From Candidatus Doudnabacteria bacterium (GTDB lineage Bacteria; Patescibacteriota; JABMPQ01; JAGQLO01), in the NCBI GenBank assembly GCA_020429185.1, contig JAGQLO010000004.1, positions 1-49,615 on the forward strand: a stretch of DNA of 49,615 nucleotides. Direction: 5' to 3'. The notes beneath the pieces are model-generated. The model was not told the DNA's origin and did no database searches. It saw nothing but the letters and a program-made list of their open reading frames with translations. The position numbers and the translations under genes are program-made. Below are positions 24,452-31,799 of this stretch, piece by piece. The stretch's first letter is position 1, and every line of letters starts with the position of its first letter.

Positions 24452-26182
24452 GCCTGCACCAGATCCACCGCCTCCACCACCACCTCCGCCACCACCTCCG
24501 CCAGAGCCGCCTGAAGAAAACCCAGATGAATAGCTCGAAGCACTCGCAGCAAAACTCGACATCGAAGAAGCAAATGTAGAGGCGGTCGCAGCAAGACTCT
24601 GTCCAGCAGGAGTGCCAGCACTAACAGCTGCGTACGACGAGACGTACCAGTCAGGATCCTTCAATTTAATATCTGCAAATCGCTTCGCCCAGGCTTCTTC
24701 CACACCCATCGCAACTGCGTAAGGCAAAAACGTTTCAAACTGATCTGGAGACACATCTTCCAAACGAAACCGTTCAGCTGTACTTAAGTAATCCTTAAAT
24801 CCAAGCAACGCCTCTTTCGCTTGCAATCCCTCTTCTGAATAACGACGAAGCGCGCGAGTCATGACAATCGCGACAACGGAAAACAACAAGATAGATGCGA
24901 GCGGCGCAACCGCCCACGTCAGTGCAAGATTGAAGGCTAACACCATTCCGGCTACCGAAAAGACTAAGCAGAGCACAGCCACAACACCCACACGACGCGA
25001 AACACGCTCTGATGCTCGTTCAAAAAATCCTCGCTCTACCGCTTCTTTCATCAACAATGAAGGGAGCTGCTGCATGAATTGCCCATACACCCGCCGAACA
25101 TCCCGAGAAGGCATACGAACAGGAGCGCCGTCAGCAAACAACGCAGCCGCAAATCTACGCTGCATGGCACTTATAGCTTCAGAGCCACCGCTACGCGGAC
25201 GCAATTCAAACTCAGGGGTTGTCACTGCCTTGCGAATCCACTGCACTACGCCCGCTTGCTCAGGATTTCGTAGATCCTCTATCTCGAGCTGACCCTCTCG
25301 AGCCAACACAATCATCATCGATGCCGCATCAGTCTTTTTAGAAGTCATCCCCAACACCACAGTACAAAGTTCTGGGTCAACTCCTTCAGGAGGTTCGTAA
25401 CGAGCATAAATCGACCCCAATGGTCTCAACTCTTTTCCATATCTTCGCCACAACACGAGAAGAACACTCAGTCCTACTAAGAAGATTCCGATTGCTACGA
25501 CGATCGACGACCAAAATGTCACAACATGCAGACGAATAGGTCGATCGGTAATCCCAACAGGCCAACCCGCCACAATTGTGAAGTGATCGCCTGGAGAAAG
25601 ATACGTCCCCTCAAAAACAATCGTCTCGTCATCTAAGACCTCAGAACGAGCATCACGTAATGACCGAGGACGATACTGAACAGCATGTTGCAACTGTGAT
25701 GCCGTCGCACCCTCAGGAAGATGGACAGTCACCGTCACATTCTGAATCGTGACATCACGACCTTCTGCAGATACCGCATTCCAATACAACTCATCATGAT
25801 CTGCAAAATATCCAAGTCCGCCTGTCACGTCATACGCAACAGTCCACGTTCGGGTTTCATCTTGTGCCGAATAGTTCCAAGTAATCTTCTTCGCCAAACC
25901 AACGCGTTCGATCTCAACATCAGACACCTCAACTCCCATTTCATCAAACACATGAAGATTTTGAATATCGTCTAACTTACGACCCTCAATCTCTCGAAAT
26001 GCAAATGAAAACGACCCATCAAAGGTATGGGTGATCTGCTCTTCTACAGAAAACGTTCCATCTTCATGTACGGTAATGTCCACCGTCCAGTCGGGATACG
26101 TATAAGACTTCGCCTGTGCAACACGTACAGGCACCACAACTGAAGTCGCCAAGACCAACGCGACCAGTACACGAGTGAACAT
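24449..26182 (-). CDS. DUF2207 membrane protein with poly-glycine tail
   Basis: 577 aa from the ATG at 26182. MFTRVLVALVLATSVVV is a signal peptide with likely cleavage after AQA. An ATG at 26209 would overlap htpX by 14 nt. The extracellular DUF2207 beta domain (about 25-230) begins with YPDWTVDITVHEDGTFSVEEQITHTF. Membrane helix VVTFWSSIVVAIGIFLVGLSVLLVLW follows, then a cytoplasmic region with a winged-helix-like stretch (ASMMIVLAREGQLEIEDL) and two more helices (about 395-440). It ends FADIKLKDPDWYVSS and a Ser-rich tail with a run of 13 Gly. The architecture, tail included, is typical of this widespread uncharacterised family. It lies 13 nt after htpX and is probably cotranscribed. Confidence 0.88.
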   Translation of the reverse strand: MFTRVLVALVLATSVVVPVRVAQAKSYTYPDWTVDITVHEDGTFSVEEQITHTFDGSFSFAFREIEGRKLDDIQNLHVFDEMGVEVSDVEIERVGLAKKITWNYSAQDETRTWTVAYDVTGGLGYFADHDELYWNAVSAEGRDVTIQNVTVTVHLPEGATASQLQHAVQYRPRSLRDARSEVLDDETIVFEGTYLSPGDHFTIVAGWPVGITDRPIRLHVVTFWSSIVVAIGIFLVGLSVLLVLWRRYGKELRPLGSIYARYEPPEGVDPELCTVVLGMTSKKTDAASMMIVLAREGQLEIEDLRNPEQAGVVQWIRKAVTTPEFELRPRSGGSEAISAMQRRFAAALFADGAPVRMPSRDVRRVYGQFMQQLPSLLMKEAVERGFFERASERVSRRVGVVAVLCLVFSVAGMVLAFNLALTWAVAPLASILLFSVVAIVMTRALRRYSEEGLQAKEALLGFKDYLSTAERFRLEDVSPDQFETFLPYAVAMGVEEAWAKRFADIKLKDPDWYVSSYAAVSAGTPAGQSLAATASTFASSMSSFAASASSYSSGFSSGGSGGGGGGGGGGGGGSGAG

Positions 26183-26195
26183 ACTGCGTAGCCAA

Positions 26196-27086
26196 TTAGT
26201 GTTGAACATTCCCGCCTTCGAGTAACACTTGTACTCGCTCTTCAATAGGAGGATGTGTCGAAAATAACTTGGCAAACGAACGCTTCTTAAATGGCGAAGC
26301 AAAGAAAAGATGTGCCGTTGATTTACTTGCCTTTGCGACCGAAGCATTTGCAGAAATCTTCTGGAGGGCACTGGCCAATCCCTCTGGATAGCGTGTCAGC
26401 AACGCGCCTGCAGAATCCGCTAAGAATTCACGTTTTCGAGAAATCGCGAGCTGAATCATGGTTGCAGCAATCGGGGCCAAGATAAGCAGGACAAGCCCAA
26501 CAAGCGCCAACGCTCCTCCCGCATTATTGTTATTGCGATTACCACCCCCAAAGAAACGAAACCGAAAGAACAAATCGGAAACAAGTGCAATCGTTCCAGC
26601 CATAATCACCACCATTGTCGAGAGAAGAATGTCGCGATTTCCAATATGCGACAGCTCATGTGCCAGTACGCCCTCGAGTTCCGAACGATCGAGCGTATTC
26701 AATAATCCCGTCGTCACAGCAATCGCTGCATGCTCCGGATTACGACCCGTCGCAAAAGCATTCATGCCAGATTCCTGCAGAATGTAGACACGGGGCGTTG
26801 GCAATCCAGCCGTGATAGCCAAGTTCTCAACGATCTGTACCAATTCAGGAGACGTCTCTTTAGTCACCTGCTTCGCACCCGTCATTGCCAAAACAATCTT
26901 GTCAGACCACCAATACGAAGCGAAAGAAGAAAACACAGAGTACACAACCGCAAGAGGCAAGATGGCCGGCTCATCAAACACTACCGCGACCACATACCCT
27001 AAAAAGATAATGCCTACGAAAAAAATCGACATCCAAAACCACGTCTTTCGAATATTCTTGTCTTTGTGCGTGTAGAGCGTTGCCAT
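26196..27086 (-). CDS. htpX: Membrane zinc protease HtpX
   Basis: M48 metalloprotease for membrane-protein quality control. 296 aa. Two N-terminal helices (18-36, 41-58). Zinc site LAHELSHIGNRD with His143 and His147, and third ligand Glu in KREFLADSAGALLTRYPEGL. A further helix pair lies between (MVVIMAGTIALVSDLFF; ALALVGLVLLILAPIAATMI). FFASPFKKRSFAKLFSTHPPIEERVQVLL is the usual end. GGAG six bases before the ATG is a moderate Shine-Dalgarno. It precedes the DUF2207 gene; a link between them is plausible but not shown. Confidence 0.96.
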   Translation of the reverse strand: MATLYTHKDKNIRKTWFWMSIFFVGIIFLGYVVAVVFDEPAILPLAVVYSVFSSFASYWWSDKIVLAMTGAKQVTKETSPELVQIVENLAITAGLPTPRVYILQESGMNAFATGRNPEHAAIAVTTGLLNTLDRSELEGVLAHELSHIGNRDILLSTMVVIMAGTIALVSDLFFRFRFFGGGNRNNNNAGGALALVGLVLLILAPIAATMIQLAISRKREFLADSAGALLTRYPEGLASALQKISANASVAKASKSTAHLFFASPFKKRSFAKLFSTHPPIEERVQVLLEGGNVQH

Positions 27087-27183
27087 AAAAACTCCATCGA
27101 TTACAAATCAGAATAACTCACTCAATGAGAGAGATAAAGGATTGCTATACAAACAATCTGTTAACCATGGGATGTTTCAACAC

Positions 27184-27209
27184 AAAAGCGACTCGATTGA
27201 GTCGCTTTT
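27184..27209 (-). terminator. Terminator of the fibre-like gene
   Basis: Perfect 11-bp stem AAAAGCGACTC / GAGTCGCTTTT with a 4-nt loop. On the minus strand it ends in TTTT, 19 nt after the stop codon at 27228. On the plus strand nothing precedes it. Confidence 0.85.
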
Positions 27210-27227
27210 GAAACAGAGACAATGAGA

Positions 27228-28331
27228 TTAATTTGTTCCTCCAGACATGCCCGTAATAACAAACTCTCCGTCATTATTTGTTGCCGTGATTGCAATATTA
27301 CCAGCTGTTCCAGTCGCTGTATTTGTGAGATCAACAACTGGATCAGAAATTGGCACAGATGAACCCATGCTGCTGTAAAACGTAAGATTACGAGGGGCCG
27401 CGTCAATTGCAAGATCGCCAGCGAGACGAGACAAGCTAATCGCGTAGGCGAGCTCTCCAGCCACCCGACGACCATCATCTCCAATACCGCCCCCAAGATC
27501 GAGGTTAACGTTATTTGCATCAACGCGCGTCGTGAACCCACCCGCAAAGTTCACAACAGTATACGTTACATCACCTCCTACACCATCTTGAATACGAATC
27601 GTTTCATCGTATCCAATGAAATTTGTTGTCCCCACACCATCCAACTCAATCACTCCAGTTGCAGCTGTCGCAGAAGTCCCAACCGCAGCAGCTATTTCTG
27701 CGTCTACCTGAGACTGTGTGTAATACCGCGCATCCGCAGCTGTCTTTGTGTAATACCGAGCATCTGCGTCTGTTTGAGTAAAAGCGCTGCTCGAATCAAG
27801 CTTGTCAGCCAAAGACGCATCTAATACAGACTTCGTGTAATACCGAGCATCTGCCTCAGTTTTCGTGTAATACCCAGATAGATCCGTCTCGCTCCCGTCT
27901 ACATCCCCTATAAGTGCATCTACTTCTGATTTTGAATACAGGTTTGAAGCTGTGACAGAACCCGTTACTTTCAAATCATCATTCACCCGAACAGGCTTTT
28001 CGGCGTTATCTGCACTGATTGCAGAGTTTACAAATTCACCCTGTACATCCACCACAGGCGCACCTATATCAAGAGTACCCGTCTCGGATGTAAGCGTTCC
28101 ATTTGCAAACAACACTCCTCCACCAGTTGCAGTTCCAACCACAAGAGAAGGAGTTTCGATCCAACCACCATCCACCGTAATTACCGTACTCGCCGGAAGC
28201 CCAAGCGCTGAAGCAAGATCAATTGAATAACTCGCTGCCTGAGCAGCAAAGACCGTAACCCCAACAACGAAAAGCGAGGAGAACGCCACAAGGACATGAC
28301 GAAAATAACGACGAAACGAAACAGGTTTCAT
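27228..28331 (-). CDS. Secreted fibre-like protein with short YYTK repeats
   Basis: 367 aa from the ATG at 28331 (MKPVSFRRYFRHVLVAFSS); an upstream in-frame start at 28361 would move the signal peptide inward. Signal peptide with likely cleavage after AAQAAS. The body is beta-rich and Gly/Thr/Asp-rich. Residues about 135-230 contain six 10-12 residue units of the type YYTKTEADAR, a pattern familiar from trimeric phage tail fibres and tail-needle shafts. The C-terminal third has TTNFIGYDETIRIQDGVGGD and ends in GEFVITGMSGGTN. No anchor is visible, so it is either released or assembled on the surface. Neighbours are lemA and htpX; no phage gene is nearby. Function unknown. Confidence 0.75.
   Translation of the reverse strand: MKPVSFRRYFRHVLVAFSSLFVVGVTVFAAQAASYSIDLASALGLPASTVITVDGGWIETPSLVVGTATGGGVLFANGTLTSETGTLDIGAPVVDVQGEFVNSAISADNAEKPVRVNDDLKVTGSVTASNLYSKSEVDALIGDVDGSETDLSGYYTKTEADARYYTKSVLDASLADKLDSSSAFTQTDADARYYTKTAADARYYTQSQVDAEIAAAVGTSATAATGVIELDGVGTTNFIGYDETIRIQDGVGGDVTYTVVNFAGGFTTRVDANNVNLDLGGGIGDDGRRVAGELAYAISLSRLAGDLAIDAAPRNLTFYSSMGSSVPISDPVVDLTNTATGTAGNIAITATNNDGEFVITGMSGGTN
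27696..27944 (-). repeat. Tandem ~10-12 residue coding repeats (YYTK-type)
   Basis: Six units in the translated minus strand: NLYSKSEVDAL, YYTKTEADAR, YYTKSVLDAS, AFTQTDADAR, YYTKTAADAR and YYTQSQVDAE, some separated by short spacers. At DNA level the piece GTAATACCG(A/C)GCATC recurs. Such arrays can change copy number by slippage. Confidence 0.8.
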
Positions 28332-28383
28332 ATGAATATTGCTATCGACAACAAAGATCAAAGGTGAAGAAAGTCGTGTTCAC

Positions 28384-28959
28384 CTACGCCTGAGAGGAAA
28401 AGTCCACTTCAGGTACCGCACGCTGCGCCTCATCTTCTACCTCAAAGAACTCAGCTGCTTCAAATCCGAACATGCCAGCAACAAGGTTCGCTGGGAACAC
28501 TTCTTGCTTCGTATTGAAATCACGCACGTTTCCATTGTAGAAACGACGAGCCGCCTGAATTTTGTTCTCTGTATCAGTCAACTGAGCCTGGAGGTCCAAG
28601 AAGTTCTGGTTCGCCTTCAAGTCTGGGTATGCCTCTGCAACTGCGAACAAAGACTTCAACGCACCAGACAGCATGTTTTCTGCTCGAGCTGCTCCAGCAA
28701 CGTCTCCAGCCTGCTCAGCCTGCACAGCCATGTTGCGAGCCTTCGTCACGTTTTCAAATACGTCCTTTTCGTGTGATGCATATCCCTTAACCGCATTCAC
28801 CAAGTTAGGAATGAGGTCATAACGACGCTTCAACTGCACGTCGATATCTGACCACGCTTCCTTCACGCGGTTACGTAGCTTCACAAGGCCGTTGTACACG
28901 CCAATCGCCCACATCACGAGCGCAGCGAGTACAACCAATACAATAATGAGAACAATCAT
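28384..28959 (-). CDS. lemA: LemA family membrane protein
   Basis: 191 aa from the ATG at 28959 ([23 protein letters not shown]); a GTG at 28983 would put polar residues ahead of the helix. One N-terminal membrane helix, then the family coiled core: [51 protein letters not shown], followed by [53 protein letters not shown]. The match to LemA is close over the whole length. Biochemical role unknown; in many genomes LemA lies near HtpX or DUF2207 genes, and both are 1-4 kb away here. Confidence 0.96.
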   Translation of the reverse strand: MIVLIIVLVVLAALVMWAIGVYNGLVKLRNRVKEAWSDIDVQLKRRYDLIPNLVNAVKGYASHEKDVFENVTKARNMAVQAEQAGDVAGAARAENMLSGALKSLFAVAEAYPDLKANQNFLDLQAQLTDTENKIQAARRFYNGNVRDFNTKQEVFPANLVAGMFGFEAAEFFEVEDEAQRAVPEVDFSSQA

Positions 28960-29118
28960 AGTATTCGTACTAATAGTGACCACAGTCTATCACAGTTATT
29001 GCCAATTCGCTAGAAACGTATACAGCTAGATCGAATTTCTCCTCCCGAAATGCAATGTTCTGCAACAACAGGAGCGATCGCAATTACACAAACACCCCGT
29101 TCTCCAGATTTGGGGCGC

Positions 29119-29661
29119 TCATTCAATGGATTCAATGCCATCGATCACAATCTCATACCCTTGCGCCTCCAACTCTTCCAACGAACCAGAAATCTCAGCA
29201 TCAGACACATCACCAATCGCGCTGCCCGTATCTACAACAAAATGGCGCACAATAGTCTGCGAAAACACAGGCTGATCTCCCACTCCTAATGGAGTGGCTG
29301 TCATCGTATACGTCCCATCGGGAAGATTCGGATACGACACAATCGATTGCCCTCCAAGCACGGACACAACGCGATCCGACTCAAACGCATCCCCAGACAA
29401 ACGAACTTGAATACGCTCTTGCTGGGCACGCATCCCAGAAACAAGCGTTGCATATACCTGTGGCCGAGGAATGCGCTGACCTTCAGCAGGTTCCACAATG
29501 CGCAACAACGGATCTTCTACGACATTCTCCTCCATATCCGTTACTTCAGAGGTTGTCGTGAGAGATGATTGCGCCCACCACCCAACACCCACAGCACAAA
29601 ACACCAGCACAAGCGCGCTCCCAACAAGCCAGTAGCGAGAAGACGTACGAACCATAGTCAT
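29119..29661 (-). CDS. Single-pass anchored extracellular protein (180 aa)
   Basis: Unrecognised family. MTMVRTSSRY, then one membrane helix (about 11-29), an acidic spacer, and an Ig-like beta domain (about 50-145). The domain has PLLRIVEPAEGQRIPRPQVYATLVSG, followed by VRLSGDAFESDRVVSV and LPDGTYTMTATPLG, the strand pattern of small bacterial Ig-like modules. The last 25 residues are acidic. It begins 1 nt after the LCP-family gene and is the last gene of the DsbA-MauE-LCP operon. An ATG two codons downstream (29655) is an equal choice of start. The gap from 29037 to 29118 has a possible weak GCCCC/GGGGT hairpin. Confidence 0.7.
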   Translation of the reverse strand: MTMVRTSSRYWLVGSALVLVFCAVGVGWWAQSSLTTTSEVTDMEENVVEDPLLRIVEPAEGQRIPRPQVYATLVSGMRAQQERIQVRLSGDAFESDRVVSVLGGQSIVSYPNLPDGTYTMTATPLGVGDQPVFSQTIVRHFVVDTGSAIGDVSDAEISGSLEELEAQGYEIVIDGIESIE

Positions 29662-29662
29662 A

Positions 29663-30478
29663 TTAGCGAAGATGCATCTCTACCAACTCCGCGGTTTTCT
29701 GTTCATCCAACACCCAGAAATACAAGTTCTGACCGAACGCAGGGGCAAACAACGTTTCGCCCTTTCCTGGCAACGCCTCATCATAGACTTCACCTAGTGA
29801 AAGTTTGCCACCGTGCGCAATAAAGAATCCGTACCCAAACCACAAAAACTTCTGCTCCGGAATATCAACGCGAATTTGAGGATCTTCTTGTGACAATCGA
29901 TACAGCATTTGCGGATTTCCTCCACTTCGAACCTTCGTTAACAACGCCCGAAACAATTCACGCTGATCTGAAGTGCGTGCAAAGTCACCGCCGGGCCGAT
30001 ATCGATCACGCACCTGAGCCAGAGCCGCCTCACCATCCAAATGACCTTCCGTAGAATGATCAACTCCTCCAAGCGCATCAACGATGGACACAAAACTGTC
30101 GAATGTCACTTCAATAGTTCCGTCAATCTGAATGTCTAACACATTCTCGATCGACACTGTTGTAAGATCCTTGTTCCCCAACACAGATCCTTCCTCTACC
30201 TCGCCATATGCATACGCATGCGTCAGCTTGTCGATCCCATGCCCCGGAATATCGACACGCGAATCACGAGGAATCGTAATCAAGGACGTTCGATCAGATG
30301 GCCACTTCGCCAAAGAAAAAATGAACATCACATCAGAACGTGCGCGCTCAGTTCCTCGCTGATCAGAGCCAATCACCAATACGTTAAAACGGTTTGGCGC
30401 GAACAAAAACAAGACAACTGCCCCCACCAACAGAACGAGCACGAGAACGCCAAGAATCTTCAGTAGGAGCTTAAACAT
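29663..30478 (-). CDS. LytR-CpsA-Psr (LCP) family transferase
   Basis: LCP proteins transfer lipid-linked glycopolymers to peptidoglycan outside the membrane. 271 aa from the ATG at 30478; a TTG at 30487 touches the previous stop and is rejected. Membrane helix at about 3-27. Signature residues for pyrophosphate-lipid binding: FNVLVIGSDQR, RSDVMFIFSL, SLITIPRDSRVDIPGHG, KLTHAYAYG and ALAQVRDRYRPGGDFARTSDQRELF. The Arg and Asp residues known to be needed are all present. It lies between a MauE-like and an Ig-like gene. It implies that some anionic or other glycopolymer is attached to the wall. Confidence 0.93.
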   Translation of the reverse strand: MFKLLLKILGVLVLVLLVGAVVLFLFAPNRFNVLVIGSDQRGTERARSDVMFIFSLAKWPSDRTSLITIPRDSRVDIPGHGIDKLTHAYAYGEVEEGSVLGNKDLTTVSIENVLDIQIDGTIEVTFDSFVSIVDALGGVDHSTEGHLDGEAALAQVRDRYRPGGDFARTSDQRELFRALLTKVRSGGNPQMLYRLSQEDPQIRVDIPEQKFLWFGYGFFIAHGGKLSLGEVYDEALPGKGETLFAPAFGQNLYFWVLDEQKTAELVEMHLR

Positions 30479-30487
30479 ACTCACCAA

Positions 30488-30994
30488 CTACGTCGCACGA
30501 TCACCCTTCGCAAACCAACGATCGATACTACACAAGGAAGAGTTCCAACGCAGAAGAACAGCACCTACTCCCATAAGAACGAGGTCACGAATCAGCGTTT
30601 GCCAGGGAGTCGTGTCACCAGAACCAAAGCACCCACAGTCAATATCTAACCCGCGCAACATTCCCTGTGCAATCAACACCACGAACACTCCAAGCAACAC
30701 AAGGTGTGCCCAGACTATTACCTGTGTAAACGCTCCAACGATCAGCAACGCACCCACTCCGAGCTCAATCCAAGGCAACGCAGCCGCCACAAGTTCAACA
30801 GCCCATTCCCACGGCAAGACTTCATACGTACGAATAGCAGCCTCAAACTGCTCCACAGGAGCCGTAAGTTTTTTGTACGCCGCCACAACAAATGTCCCCC
30901 CAAGAACAACACGAAAAAGAACAAGGAGGTATCCCCGCCACCCACGACTATTCTTCAACGGCTGCGCCACTTGTTTCACTTGTTGAGTCGTCAT
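30488..30994 (-). CDS. MauE/DoxX-like membrane redox protein
   Basis: 168 aa, four membrane helices. Helix 1 LLVLFRVVLGGTFVVAAYKK is typical of the MauE/DoxX fold. The MauE motif LDIDCGCFGSGDTTPW (about 115-130) has a close Cys pair that could exchange electrons with a thioredoxin-fold partner. The start at 30994 lies 47 nt inside the end of the DsbA-like gene, so the two are translationally coupled. No DsbB or VKOR is in the window, so this protein is a candidate re-oxidant or electron conduit for the DsbA-like protein; that is inference from context. Confidence 0.85.
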   Translation of the reverse strand: MTTQQVKQVAQPLKNSRGWRGYLLVLFRVVLGGTFVVAAYKKLTAPVEQFEAAIRTYEVLPWEWAVELVAAALPWIELGVGALLIVGAFTQVIVWAHLVLLGVFVVLIAQGMLRGLDIDCGCFGSGDTTPWQTLIRDLVLMGVGAVLLRWNSSLCSIDRWFAKGDRAT

Positions 30995-31724
30995 TCTGTT
31001 CCGATACTAATTCCCCTTCTTCAGAACCATCAGATGTTTCTACGTCTTCACTAGAAACAGGCAACAATGCTTCTTGTCCATATGCCTCTGAAACTGCCGC
31101 GCTCACCATATCGAACAAAATCGCGTAAGAATCTCCCACGAATCGCTCTCCGTTCACGAAAATCGTGGGTGTTCCACTAATGTTGAGACTCTCTCCCTCA
31201 CGAATATCCTCATCTACGAGATCTACCGTGTCATTGCCCTTCACACACTCACCAAATACATCAACATCAAGGCCTGCCGAAGCCGCATAGCTTGTGAAGG
31301 CACCTGTAGGATCCTGCACAGTAGACCAGTCGTCCTGTGCAGCAAAGGTAAAGTCATGCCACGCCCAGAATCCGTCTTGCGCATCAGCACACTGACCAGC
31401 AACAGCGGCAGCATACGCATGACGATGTGTGCGTGTAAGCGGAAAGTCGTTGTACACCACCTTTACCTGCTCGGGAAACTGCTTCGCAATATCCGACAAG
31501 ACAGGAGCGGCACCTGCACAGGCCGGGCACTGAAAATCGGAATACTCCTCTACCACCACCTTAGCATCCTCTGGACCCTTAAACGGATCGGCGGATTGAT
31601 TCTGAATGGAATCTTGTTGTTTTCCTACACGCACCACAACAACAAGTGCAACAACAATGGCAAGAACCCCCAGTACAAGAATCCATTTCTGCCAATTCGG
31701 AGCAGCGGAAGACTGATCAGACAT
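30948..31724 (-). CDS. Membrane-anchored DsbA-like thiol oxidoreductase
   Basis: 258 aa from the ATG at 31724; a TTG two codons upstream is less likely. A single membrane anchor (14-33) is followed by a thioredoxin-fold domain. The active site is DFQCPACAGAAP with Cys66 and Cys69. VVYNDFPL(T)RTHRHAYAAAVAGQCADAQ belongs to the DSBA-type insert, and ISGTPTIFVNGERFVGD holds the cis-proline loop. Two further Cys (in GQCAD and GECVK) could form a structural disulfide. The C-terminal 40 residues are an acidic Ser/Glu tail. It forms disulfides in exported proteins, probably with the overlapping MauE-like gene as redox partner. Confidence 0.92.
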   Translation of the reverse strand: MSDQSSAAPNWQKWILVLGVLAIVVALVVVVRVGKQQDSIQNQSADPFKGPEDAKVVVEEYSDFQCPACAGAAPVLSDIAKQFPEQVKVVYNDFPLTRTHRHAYAAAVAGQCADAQDGFWAWHDFTFAAQDDWSTVQDPTGAFTSYAASAGLDVDVFGECVKGNDTVDLVDEDIREGESLNISGTPTIFVNGERFVGDSYAILFDMVSAAVSEAYGQEALLPVSSEDVETSDGSEEGELVSEQNDDSTSETSGAAVEE

Positions 31725-31799
31725 ACACAAAAGTTACAACACAACCTTAGAATTACTACGCAAACCTATAGTAAAACCTTTCAAACAATCCGACCAGAT

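Noticed and set aside
27696-27944. Possible CRISPR-like array
   Set aside because: The repeats are in frame, 30-36 nt apart without true spacers, and encode YYTK units of a fibre-like protein.
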